Positions 58,121 to 64,000 of a DNA stretch of 64,000 nt are shown here, piece after piece. The position numbers and the translations under genes are program-made. Position 1 is the first letter of the stretch. Each line of letters begins with the position of its first letter. The notes below the pieces were generated by a model. The model saw nothing but the letters and a program-made list of their open reading frames with translations, made no database searches and was not told the DNA's origin. Origin of the DNA: Metallosphaera sedula DSM 5348 (GTDB lineage Archaea > Thermoproteota > Thermoprotei_A > Sulfolobales > Sulfolobaceae); contig NC_009440.1 in assembly GCF_000016605.1 (NCBI RefSeq), positions 2,127,518 through 2,191,517 on the forward strand, read 5' to 3'.

Positions 58121-58382
58121 AGAAAAGACGAGATATAAGTATGGCGACGTAATCATACGCGAAAGGAAAGGTCGGTATTATGTCTATAAATCGGAAACGA
58201 TAAACGGTGAGACAAGAGAGCGTTACGTGGGTCCTTTAGATAACGTCGTTGAAATTTACGAGAAATTTAGGATTGGGGGCGTGGGGGTGTCCCCCACATC
58301 GGACCCGCCGGGATTCGGACCCGGGACCTTAGGCTCCGGAGGCCTACGCTCTATCCTGGCTGAGCTACGGGTCCCGTCATAA
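58110..58382 (+). CDS. int: SSV-type integrase, N-terminal fragment Int(N)
   Basis: The sequence [42 protein letters not shown] matches the N-terminal module of SSV integrases. It continues through the attachment core ([14 protein letters not shown] at 58302-58343) and then runs into tRNA-derived sequence to a stop at 58382. True integrase codons end at 58346. The core is in the same codon phase as at the left end (+2 in both), so joining 58110-58346 to 53687-54466 gives an uninterrupted 339-codon gene. While integrated, this makes only a short fragment. Confidence 0.9.
   Translation: MSPKEKTRYKYGDVIIRERKGRYYVYKSETINGETRERYVGPLDNVVEIYEKFRIGGVGVSPTSDPPGFGPGTLGSGGLRSILAELRVPS
58281..58297. repeat. 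Strong hairpin adjoining the right attachment core
   Basis: GTGGGGG (58281-58287), TGT, CCCCCAC (58291-58297): a 7-bp GC-rich inverted repeat ending 3 bp before the core. It could be an integrase arm site or a pause site that limits reading into the tRNA gene. Confidence 0.5.
58300..58346. repeat. Right attachment core (att), 47 bp
   Basis: This is the perfect partner of 53640-53686. It forms the 3' half of the complete tRNA-Arg gene, so the tRNA stays functional after integration, with its 5' part being host DNA and this part coming from the element. Confidence 0.93.
58300..58374 (-). tRNA. tRNA-Arg (anticodon CCG), integration target
   Basis: On the minus strand the acceptor stem is GGACCCG/CGGGTCC with discriminator G. 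The D arm is GCTCAGCCAGGATAGAGC, the anticodon stem TAGGC/GCCTA encloses CT-CCG-GA, and the T arm is CCGGG-TCCGAAT-CCCGG. No intron. The 3' 47 bases are shared with the left attachment core. tRNA-Arg(CCG) is also the target of SSV1 integration (established knowledge). Confidence 0.93.
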
Positions 58383-58414
58383 CCTTTATTTTCAAGTTAT
58401 TTAACCTAAACTCC

Positions 58415-59098
58415 ATGACCGATCCCAAGGAAGTCCTGGCTCACTATATCCTGCCAATTCTAGCTAACAAGAGGGTAATTGGTCTGGGAACAGGTAAAAC
58501 GGTACGGAAGTTAGTAGAGGTGATGGCTCTTCAGGGTTCTCTGCAGGGCAGGATACTAGTAACCAGCTCAACTGATACGGACCTATTAGCCTCCAGCAAA
58601 GGAGCACTGGTACTATCTCCCTTTTCCGGGGTTATTCCAGAGATTTACGTAGATGGCTTTGACTTTCTGGTTGAATCTCAGGGAAGGAAGGTTCTCATTA
58701 AGGGAGGAGGGGCTGCCCTACTAAGAGAGAAAATACTATCATTTTTCTCAAAAGAAAGAATATTTATAGGAGAGACATCTAAGTTCGTGTCCAGAAGGGA
58801 GATCCAGGTTCCGGTGGAAGTGGTACCCGCTGGCTTCTCGCTAATCTTAGTGAGGCTAAACGAGATGGGCCTTAAACCTGTTCCAAGAGAGGGTTCCGGT
58901 AAGATGGGCCCAGTGGTTACAGATAACGGTAACCTAATCCTTGACATTAGTGTAATGGTGGAGGACCTATGTAAATGGGAGAGGGAGCTCAAAACAATTC
59001 CTGGAGTGGTGGAAACGGGTATATTTTGTGAAAACCTATATGATTCCATAGTGATTGGAGATAGCGAAGGAAGAATCCAAGTATTCCAGAGAGGCTGA
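58415..59098 (+). CDS. rpiA: Ribose-5-phosphate isomerase A
   Basis: RpiA interconverts ribose-5-phosphate and ribulose-5-phosphate in nucleotide sugar supply. The 227-residue protein has RVIGLGTGKTVRKLVE (phosphate binding), LVTSSTDTDLLA, DGFDFLV with the active Asp, VLIKGGGAALLREKIL (catalytic Glu and Lys region) and VVTDNGNLILDISV. The start ATG at 58415 is 40 nt from the tRNA-Arg 5' end. Its 3' end overlaps the SWIM-domain gene by 44 nt and so begins the operon that runs to the HTH-CBS gene. Confidence 0.92.
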   Translation: MTDPKEVLAHYILPILANKRVIGLGTGKTVRKLVEVMALQGSLQGRILVTSSTDTDLLASSKGALVLSPFSGVIPEIYVDGFDFLVESQGRKVLIKGGGAALLREKILSFFSKERIFIGETSKFVSRREIQVPVEVVPAGFSLILVRLNEMGLKPVPREGSGKMGPVVTDNGNLILDISVMVEDLCKWERELKTIPGVVETGIFCENLYDSIVIGDSEGRIQVFQRG

Positions 59099-59420
59099 AA
59101 AGGCCGTTAAGGAAGGCAGGGTTATAGAGCTCAGAACGAGGGAGGGCGGGCCTCCCCTATTCGTTTTCATGGCTCGGGAGAAGGGATCTCACAGGGACCA
59201 CATTGTGGGCCCTACCTCATGCGACTGTGAATACTTCCTTTTTCATGGTATCCTTGAGGGTGAAGGTTCCTGTATCCACATACAGGCATATAACATTGCG
59301 TCTAGGAACGAGAGTTTCAGAAAAATAGTGGTGAAGAGAGAAGAACTCAAGGAAATATTAACCGAGATTTTCGCTTACGGAAAATCCTTAAAGCTGAGAA
59401 AACTCATTTCATCGAGATGA
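59055..59420 (+). CDS. SWIM-type zinc-finger protein, 121 aa
   Basis: SWIM domains bind zinc through CxCx(n)CxH. Here CDCEYFLFHGILEGEGSCIH (about 56-75) shows that pattern. The N-terminus has EAEKAVKEGRVIELRTREG and GPPLFVFMAREKGSHRDHIVGPTSCDC. Archaeal stand-alone SWIM proteins have no firm function; links to DNA repair or transcription are suggested by other SWIM proteins. The TTG at 59055 is the best start and overlaps rpiA by 44 nt. Its TGA overlaps the next small gene (ATGA). Confidence 0.75.
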   Translation: MEIAKEESKYSREAEKAVKEGRVIELRTREGGPPLFVFMAREKGSHRDHIVGPTSCDCEYFLFHGILEGEGSCIHIQAYNIASRNESFRKIVVKREELKEILTEIFAYGKSLKLRKLISSR

Positions 59421-59581
59421 CCGATCTAGCAACCATTCAAATCGTGCTGATAGCTGCCACTGTAGCAGTGATAGGAGGAGTAACCTATGCAACCTTTGAG
59501 GATATATTAACCGGAATCCCCACAAAGAAGGAACAGGTGAAGGTGGAAAGGAAGAGAAAGGGTGGATCGCATGGGAGGTAA
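59417..59581 (+). CDS. Small single-span membrane protein, 54 aa
   Basis: A short gene between the SWIM and Elf1 genes. The ATG at 59417 overlaps the SWIM stop, and the stop at 59579-59581 lies inside the elf1 start region. The protein has one membrane helix (about residues 7-26: IVLIAATVAVIGGVTYATF) then a lysine-rich, probably cytoplasmic tail (KKEQVKVERKRKGG). No family is recognised. The tight packing on both sides (4-nt and 11-nt overlaps) supports it as a real gene. It may be an anchor or a small regulator of membrane proteins. Confidence 0.6.
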   Translation: MTDLATIQIVLIAATVAVIGGVTYATFEDILTGIPTKKEQVKVERKRKGGSHGR

Positions 59582-59906
59582 AAGGAAGAAAAGGACAAAG
59601 ATAGTGAGAGTAAAGCCTCAGATTCCTAAAACATTCGAATGCCCCAGGTGCGGGAAGATTGCAATTACCATCAAGTTCGATAAGTCAGATAGTGGCCCCA
59701 GGACTGCCCATATAAAGTGCGGTAGTTGCGGACTTAGCACCGATCTAGAGGGATTACCTCCAGTTTACGATGAGGCAAACGTCTACGGAAAGTTTCTCGA
59801 TCTCTACCTTGAAGGAAAGTTGGAAATAAAAGAGCGGAGTGAAGAAGAGACTGAAGATCATGAGGATCAAGGGGAAGACAGCGAAGTATCTCCAGAAACT
59901 AATTGA
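59571..59906 (+). CDS. Transcription elongation factor Elf1 homologue
   Basis: The 111-residue protein begins [35 protein letters not shown] and has a second zinc pair [11 protein letters not shown], then [14 protein letters not shown] and an acidic tail ([15 protein letters not shown]). This fits archaeal Elf1, a factor that binds RNA polymerase with Spt4/5. I start at the ATG at 59571; the ORF could be read from GTG 59562, but archaeal Elf1 starts MGKRK. It overlaps the GGGPS gene by 47 nt. Confidence 0.85.
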   Translation: MGGKRKKRTKIVRVKPQIPKTFECPRCGKIAITIKFDKSDSGPRTAHIKCGSCGLSTDLEGLPPVYDEANVYGKFLDLYLEGKLEIKERSEEETEDHEDQGEDSEVSPETN

Positions 59907-60618
59907 TGAAGGTCAGCCAATTCATTTTTCGTTAATTGATCCCGATAAAGTGAAAGATATCCAGAGTTTAAGCAAGGTCGCATCAAGTCTGTTCAAGGCA
60001 GGAACCTCGGCCTTTCTCATTGGAGGGACTCTTGGAGTCTCAAAGGAGAAACTGGACAGCATATTGAGTGTACTTCAGGACTTTAGCGTTCCCAAGATCA
60101 TTTTCCCAAGTAACATCAACCTGATCTCAGAGAAGGCTGACGCAATTCTTTTCATGTCGCTCCTGAACTCGGATGACCTATACTACGTGATTGGTGCCCA
60201 GGTCTCTGCCTCAATAATCGTGAAGACCATAGGTCTCGAACCCATACCCACCGGTTACCTCATTGTGGGACATGGAGGGACCGCAGCGCATATAGGTAGG
60301 GCTAGGGTCGTTCCCTACGACAATCCAGAACTTGCGGTAGCGTACGCACTAGCTGCCGAGTACATGGGAATGGAGTATCTGTACCTAGAGGCCGGTTCTG
60401 GGGCGCCGGACACGGTGAGGCCTGAGATGGTTAAGTTCGTGTCAAAGTACTCCGAGATAAACCTGATCGTTGGTGGCGGGATTAGAACTCCTGAAAGGGC
60501 CGTGGAACTTGTGAAGGCTGGAGCCAAGGCGTTGGTAACAGGTAACGTCATAGAGACCGACATAGAAAGGGCAATAAAAATAATAGAGGCTATGCAGAGA
60601 GTTTACAGGATTGAGTAA
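59860..60618 (+). CDS. Geranylgeranylglyceryl phosphate synthase
   Basis: GGGPS joins geranylgeranyl diphosphate to glycerol-1-phosphate, the first ether bond in archaeal lipids. The 252-residue barrel has [99 protein letters not shown] and [33 protein letters not shown] start at the ATG at 59860, where the family start (RIKGK...) fits; the earlier GTG at 59839 lies deeper inside elf1. Its stop overlaps the SecG gene. Confidence 0.95.
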   Translation: MRIKGKTAKYLQKLIDEGQPIHFSLIDPDKVKDIQSLSKVASSLFKAGTSAFLIGGTLGVSKEKLDSILSVLQDFSVPKIIFPSNINLISEKADAILFMSLLNSDDLYYVIGAQVSASIIVKTIGLEPIPTGYLIVGHGGTAAHIGRARVVPYDNPELAVAYALAAEYMGMEYLYLEAGSGAPDTVRPEMVKFVSKYSEINLIVGGGIRTPERAVELVKAGAKALVTGNVIETDIERAIKIIEAMQRVYRIE

Positions 60619-60791
60619 TGCCCTCCTCTAAAAAGAAGAAGGAAAACGTTCCTGTCATGTCAATGGCTGGGTTGATTAGATACTACGAAGAGGAGCACGA
60701 AAAGTATAAGGTAGATCCCATCTACGTGATAATTGCAAGCATTGTGTTGGTTGCAGTAGTAGTTGCAGTAACTAAGATAATACCGCCGTAG
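60618..60791 (+). CDS. secG: Preprotein translocase subunit SecG/Sec61beta, 57 aa
   Basis: The third subunit of the SecYEbeta channel. The short protein has a basic N-terminus (PSSKKKKENVPVMSMAGLIRYYEEEHEKYKVDP), where MSMAGLIRYYEEE is the family signature, and one C-terminal membrane helix (IYVIIASIVLVAVVVAVTKIIPP). The ATG at 60618 overlaps the GGGPS stop (TAATG). Lipid synthesis and membrane insertion are therefore neighbours. The length is typical for archaeal Sec61beta. Confidence 0.93.
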   Translation: MPSSKKKKENVPVMSMAGLIRYYEEEHEKYKVDPIYVIIASIVLVAVVVAVTKIIPP

Positions 60792-60801
60792 GGCTTCCAA
60801 A

Positions 60802-61356
60802 TTGTTCATTAATTTATCCGATATAAGAAAAATGAGAGAGATGGCGGGGCTAACACAGACGGAATTAGCCAGGAGGGTAGGTGTTTCTCAGTCTCTCATT
60901 GCGAAGATAGAGAAGGGAAAGATTGATCCCAAACTATCGGTGGTTAGGAAGATCTTGGACGAGCTCACTCCCCTCATTGAAGTCCCTGAAGTCGCAGTTA
61001 ACCTAATGCATTCCCCTGTTATTTCCGCTAAAATGGATGATAGGGTCAAGGACATTGTTGAGCTGATGGAGAGCAATAACATATCCCAGGTACCAGTTGT
61101 GAACTCTAGCGGGAAACTCATGGGAATGATCTACGATTACGTTCTAATGAGGAAGCTTGCGCTTCCATCTTCTAGGAGCTTGAAGGCGGTCGACGTTATG
61201 GCGCCTTTACCACCGCTCGTAAGTCCGTCCACTCCCGTTAATCAGGTCATGAAGCTTCTCACCAGGTACTCAGTTACCCTGGTGGTAGAGGGTGACCTAA
61301 TTCCCTTGGGGATTATCACCAGAAGCGATTTAATAACGTATTTGGCAAGGAAATAG
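60802..61356 (+). CDS. Transcriptional regulator with Cro/C1 HTH and two CBS domains
   Basis: The 184-residue protein has an N-terminal HTH (IRKMREMAGLTQTELARRVGVSQSLIAKIEKGKIDPKLSVVRKIL). Two CBS motifs follow: VAVNLMHSPVISAKMDDRVKDIVELMESNNISQVPVVNSSGKLMGMIYDYVL, and AVDVMAPLPPLVSPSTPVNQVMKLLTRYSVTLVVEGDLIPLGIITRSDLITYLA. CBS pairs often bind adenine nucleotides, so it may sense energy state. It starts with TTG at 60802 (ATG at 60832 is a later option), 10 nt after SecG. Its TAG ends on the first base of RNase P RNA. Confidence 0.88.
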   Translation: MFINLSDIRKMREMAGLTQTELARRVGVSQSLIAKIEKGKIDPKLSVVRKILDELTPLIEVPEVAVNLMHSPVISAKMDDRVKDIVELMESNNISQVPVVNSSGKLMGMIYDYVLMRKLALPSSRSLKAVDVMAPLPPLVSPSTPVNQVMKLLTRYSVTLVVEGDLIPLGIITRSDLITYLARK

Positions 61357-61657
61357 GGGAGCCCGGCAGGGGGCCACGGGAAACTGGGGAAACTCCAGCC
61401 TCTCGCCCAGGGGGAGTCCCGCGAGGGACGGGGTTAGGTGCTCCGACAACTGCACAGAAACGAGACCTGCGGTGGGCCAGATGAAAATGATCATTTACCC
61501 CATCTGGCGACGGATGGGAGGGTGTGAGAGACCTATCGTGGGTTGAAACGGCAGATCTCCCCTTGAGCAAGTAGGGGAGGATAGGGCAAAATGACTCCCC
61601 TGATACGCAGAGCCTAATCCCCCAAGTACAGAAGCTGGGTTATTGCCGAGGCTCCCC
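61356..61657 (+). ncRNA. rnpB: RNase P RNA
   Basis: Terminal P1 pairs GGGGAGCC (61356-61363) with GGCTCCCC (61650-61657). Universally conserved parts are present: GGGGAAACTCCAGCCTC (CR-I), ACAGAAACGAGACC, AGGGCAAAATGACTCC (CR-IV) and GTACAGAAGCTGGGTTATTG (CR-V) near the 3' end. The length of about 302 nt fits archaeal type A. It lies between the HTH-CBS gene and the convergent tsr3 gene, whose last 18 nt are antisense to the 3' end of the RNA. Confidence 0.93.
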
Positions 61658-62149
61658 CACTACGTCCTTGATGAAGGAAGTTTCCACCTGGACTATCTCC
61701 TCCTCACTCTTCCCTCGGTAAGCCTCCAGTAGCTCCCTGTTCAAATCCAGGAACGTTTTCCCCCACTTCACTATCGAGGCTATTTTGAGAGCCTCATCAA
61801 CGTCATCCATGATGTAGAGCGAGGCAACCACTGCCTCGAGTGAGGATAGCTTCATGGGTTTAGAGTAGTTAACGGGATTTCCTGCAAAGAGTAATGGGAG
61901 CCTTCTACCGTTCTTCGAGTACTTACGGAAAAAGGAGTCGTCTGACCTGTTCCAGGAGGAATCTAGAACAGTTATCCCCCTGTTAAGGTATATCTCTCTA
62001 TCCTTCACGGAGAGTACTCGGTCCGACAAGGGATTCAGAACTACTCCCACGGGCCTGTCCACAAACCTTGCAAACCCAAGCCTCGCCATCTTCCTCCCTG
62101 TGCATTTGGCCGGATCATCTTCTCCAAATTCTAAGATAAATATATGCAC
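61640..62149 (-). CDS. tsr3: rRNA 3-amino-3-carboxypropyl transferase Tsr3 (DUF367)
   Basis: Tsr3 adds the acp group to the hypermodified small-subunit rRNA uridine. The 169-residue protein has IFILEFGEDDPAKCTGRKMARLGFARFV, GVVLNPLSDRVLSVKDREIYLNRGITVLDSSWNR, FRKYSKNGRRLPLLFAGNPVNYSKPMKLSSLEAVVASLYIM. I start at the GTG at 62149: a TATA element (GTTATAAG, minus strand) lies about 24 nt upstream, and homologues begin at this point. The longer frame to 62233 is likely promoter sequence. Its stop (61640-61642) is inside the RNase P RNA gene on the other strand. Confidence 0.88.
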   Translation of the reverse strand: MHIFILEFGEDDPAKCTGRKMARLGFARFVDRPVGVVLNPLSDRVLSVKDREIYLNRGITVLDSSWNRSDDSFFRKYSKNGRRLPLLFAGNPVNYSKPMKLSSLEAVVASLYIMDDVDEALKIASIVKWGKTFLDLNRELLEAYRGKSEEEIVQVETSFIKDVVGEPRQ

Positions 62150-62204
62150 AGAGTATCGTAAAGTTCTTATAACTTTATATTTATTAAAGCTAGTGGGATT
62201 GAAC

Positions 62205-62453
62205 TTGGTAACTGCAATTGTCCTCATAAACACAGATCCTGGAGGGGAAGAAGAAGTTTATAACAAGCTAAAGGGAATGAACGAGGTAAGTGAGACCTAC
62301 ATCGTCTACGGAGTTTACGACATTGTTGCAAAGGTGGACTCGCCGGACATGGATTCTTTAAGAAATTTTATTAGTAATAACATTAGAAAGCTTCCTAAGG
62401 TAAGATCTACGCTAACCATGATTATCATGGAGAGCAAGACGCAGAAGAAATGA
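62205..62453 (+). CDS. Stand-alone Lrp/AsnC ligand-binding (RAM) domain protein
   Basis: The 82-residue protein has no DNA-binding part and consists of the RAM/SAM domain: VTAIVLINTDPGGEEEVYNKLKGMNEVSETYIVYGVYDIVAKVDSPDMDSLRNFISNNIRKLPKVRSTLTMIIM. Such proteins form rings and bind amino acids, often acting with full-length Lrp regulators. I place the start at the TTG at 62205 (62199 and 62193 also possible) behind the TATA-like AACTTTATATTTATT at 62171-62185. It overlaps tiaS by 4 nt, an odd pairing that may couple amino-acid sensing to a tRNA-Ile modification gene. Confidence 0.8.
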   Translation: MVTAIVLINTDPGGEEEVYNKLKGMNEVSETYIVYGVYDIVAKVDSPDMDSLRNFISNNIRKLPKVRSTLTMIIMESKTQKK

Positions 62454-63679
62454 ACATGTACGTAATTGGCGTTGACGATCACGATTCCCCAGAGGGCGGA
62501 TGCACCACACATTTTTCCTCGCTTTTATTGAAAGAGTTTAACAAGGCTAACGTAAGGGTTGTGGGATATCCTAGGTTAACTAGGCTGAACCCCAACATAC
62601 CCTGGAAAACCAGGGGGAACGCCTCAGTCTCATTCGTGGTGGAGACTGAGAGGGACCAGGCGGAACTCCTTGAGATGGTCTGGAGCGAGTCCATGAACTA
62701 CGTGGAGAGGGTGTCCAGGGGATTACTGTACAAGAGGTCTCCCGGCGTTTCTGTGGGAAAGGTTGAGGTGATGGGGGAGCTGGAACACCTCTACTGGAAG
62801 GCGGTCAGCGACGTGGTCACGCTGGATTACGTCAAGAACGTTTCGGAAAGGCTTGGGATCCTTACCACGGGAGGTAGGGGGGTGATAGGGTCCATGGCCT
62901 CCATGGGATTTTCAGGTAATGGAACCTATGAACTAGTAACGTACAGGGCCCAGGAAAACTGGGGGAGGAGAAGGGAGTTGGACCTATCCTCCCTGATAGA
63001 GTATGACGAGAGATATTTTCCAAGGGTGTATGCGAATGTGGACTACGTGGACATGGAACCACTGGTCCTGTCTCACGGAAGGGATCCCGTGCTGTTTGGT
63101 CTTAGGGGAACCGATCCAGTCGCGTTGGTGGAAGGAATGAAGAGATTGAAGGTGAACGAGGAAGCGGAATCGTATGTGGTGTTCGTAACTAACCAGGGAA
63201 CTGATCACCATTTTCGGAACCCTAAACTTAGGCCGTACTCCAGTTTCGTGGGAGAAGTTACCGTGAATTCTGTGAGGGTGGAAAGGGGAGGAGACTGCGT
63301 CGTGATAGGGGATGACCTGGTGATGCTGGTGTACAAGGAAACCGGGGAGTTAAACAGGGCCGTAAGGGAGTTATTGCCTGGAGATAGGATCAGGGTCTAT
63401 GGAGCTGTCAAGCCGTCGGTTAGGTACGGGGTTGTGATAGAACCGGAAAAGGTGGAGATCCTGAACTTGGTGCCAAAGGTGGAGGTAAACAATCCTAGAT
63501 GTCCCATCTGCGGAGGCTCCTCCGAGTCTGCCGGTAAGGGGAAGGGATTTAGATGCAGGAGGTGTGGGCACAGGTTTGCGGGGGAGAAGGTGGTGAGGGA
63601 AGTGGAAAGAGGAATCAGTCTAGGAGTGTTTCAGACGAGGAAGTACAGACACCTAACGAAGCCGATTTTTTATGAGTAG
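62450..63679 (+). CDS. tiaS: tRNA-Ile2 2-agmatinylcytidine synthetase TiaS
   Basis: TiaS converts C34 of the CAT-anticodon tRNA-Ile2 to agmatidine so that it reads AUA. The 409-residue protein shows YVIGVDDHDSPEGGCTTHFSSLL, YPRLTRLNPNIPWKTRGNASVSF, ERLGILTTGGRGVIGSMASMGFSGNGTYELV, VFVTNQGTDHHF (OB part) and a zinc ribbon CPICGGSS ... CRRCGHRF. The usual DDTDS motif has His11 in place of Thr; the CTT threonines (T19, T20), of which the first is reported to be autophosphorylated, are kept. A CAT-anticodon tRNA is at 30971. It starts with ATG 62450 (or 62456). Confidence 0.93.
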   Translation: MNMYVIGVDDHDSPEGGCTTHFSSLLLKEFNKANVRVVGYPRLTRLNPNIPWKTRGNASVSFVVETERDQAELLEMVWSESMNYVERVSRGLLYKRSPGVSVGKVEVMGELEHLYWKAVSDVVTLDYVKNVSERLGILTTGGRGVIGSMASMGFSGNGTYELVTYRAQENWGRRRELDLSSLIEYDERYFPRVYANVDYVDMEPLVLSHGRDPVLFGLRGTDPVALVEGMKRLKVNEEAESYVVFVTNQGTDHHFRNPKLRPYSSFVGEVTVNSVRVERGGDCVVIGDDLVMLVYKETGELNRAVRELLPGDRIRVYGAVKPSVRYGVVIEPEKVEILNLVPKVEVNNPRCPICGGSSESAGKGKGFRCRRCGHRFAGEKVVREVERGISLGVFQTRKYRHLTKPIFYE

Positions 63680-63708
63680 TCGTGAAGGTGAACCGCGTAA
63701 CGGTGAAG

Positions 63709-63782
<74 letters not shown>

Positions 63783-64000
63783 AGTATAAGATACTGTTAG
63801 TCTGTTTATAAATCTACCAGCTTAGGGAGTCCAGACTATCTAGTAGATGTTCGCAGTAACTATGTAATGTAGGGATTTCAAACGCCGAACACTTTGTAAC
63901 TTGAACTATACATGTCCCCATTTTCAAAAAAAGTTCTAGAAATAATTTATACCTAAATGACGACATAATGCAATGTAACAGCAGTTTATCAAGGCTGATT

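Larger units (their letters stand above)
53640..58346 (+). mobile_element. Integrated SSV-type plasmid/satellite element in tRNA-Arg(CCG), 4.66 kb
   Basis: The element is bounded by perfect 47-bp repeats derived from the tRNA-Arg 3' half. It holds Int(C) at the left end, an operon on the minus strand (ribbon-helix-helix protein, unknown 124-aa protein, 808-aa AAA+ protein), a second ribbon-helix-helix gene, an AbrB-like gene and Int(N) at the right end. Int(N) and Int(C) share the frame relative to the core, so excision would rebuild a 338-residue integrase. Arginine codons of the CGN type and other CpG-containing codons are more common than in the flanking host genes (by eye), fitting foreign origin. 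There is no capsid, packaging or conjugation gene, so it resembles pSSVi-like satellites of fuselloviruses. Confidence 0.9.

Overview
The window is chromosomal DNA of a thermoacidophilic crenarchaeon of the order Sulfolobales. The support is reverse gyrase, a heterotrimer-type PCNA, aIF2gamma next to RpoE1 and Spt4, TFB3, Trm56, short introns in several tRNAs, TATA-driven leaderless starts, and gene order that follows the Sulfolobus core chromosome as I remember it. Base composition looks like the low to mid 40s percent GC by eye, higher than most Sulfolobus, so Metallosphaera or a close relative is my best guess (inference, no search was run).

Layout. 1-4300: flavin prenyltransferase UbiX (cut by the window edge) with a tiny zinc-finger gene, then Thi4, S24e, S27ae, the KEOPS pair Kae1-Bud32 and a Ham1/RdgB pyrophosphatase. 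4300-10000: aldo-keto reductase, ATP-synthase stalk subunits, TrmI, a 48-residue ribbon-helix-helix protein with a C/D box sRNA at its 3' end, a TrmB-like regulator, S25e and a nitrilase-fold protein that lacks two catalytic residues. 10000-25000: reverse gyrase, Cdc48/VAT, phosphoglycerate mutase, a second C/D sRNA, dephospho-CoA kinase, Spt4, RpoE1, PIN protein, aIF2gamma, S6e, CbiX, RNase HI, S15, a MetE pair and PCNA. 25000-34700: intron-containing tRNAs (Tyr, Ser, Leu), Lsm, L37e, spermidine synthase, the termination factor FttA, glycerol-1-phosphate dehydrogenase, FKBP, AdoHcyase, a very acidic mini-ORF and ABCE1. 34700-53400: FBP aldolase/phosphatase, S17e, Urm1, a Cgi121-like protein, membrane HerA-type ATPase, thermosome, TFB3, a tRNA-endonuclease-like subunit, HisRS, a proteasome beta subunit with altered active-site residues, MtnA, Rpo8, Lsm, a split archaeosine TGT, PAC2 chaperone, PAN, MBF1, HflX, Trm56, TFE, an orphan cytosine-C5 methyltransferase and a SPOUT-like protein.

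53640-58346 is the only clearly foreign region: a 4.66-kb integrated plasmid or satellite element in a tRNA-Arg(CCG) gene. It is flanked by 47-bp perfect direct repeats. Its SSV-type integrase is cut in two at the attachment core: the N-terminal part lies at the right end and the C-terminal part at the left end, in the same frame, so excision would rebuild a 338-residue protein. It carries an AAA+ replication protein, two ribbon-helix-helix proteins, an AbrB-like protein and no recognisable virion gene, which resembles the pSSVi type. Its promoters carry strong inverted repeats, and one hairpin holds the integrase start codon in its loop.

58400-64000 returns to the core chromosome: RpiA, a SWIM zinc protein, Elf1, GGGP synthase, SecG/Sec61beta, an HTH-CBS protein, RNase P RNA (overlapping the end of tsr3), a RAM-domain protein, TiaS and tRNA-Ala.

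The host genes are mostly translation, transcription, tRNA and rRNA maturation, and the proteasome/Cdc48/Urm1 protein-turnover system. They sit in tight operons with 1-40 nt overlaps and frequent TTG or GTG starts that follow GGTGA-type ribosome binding sites.
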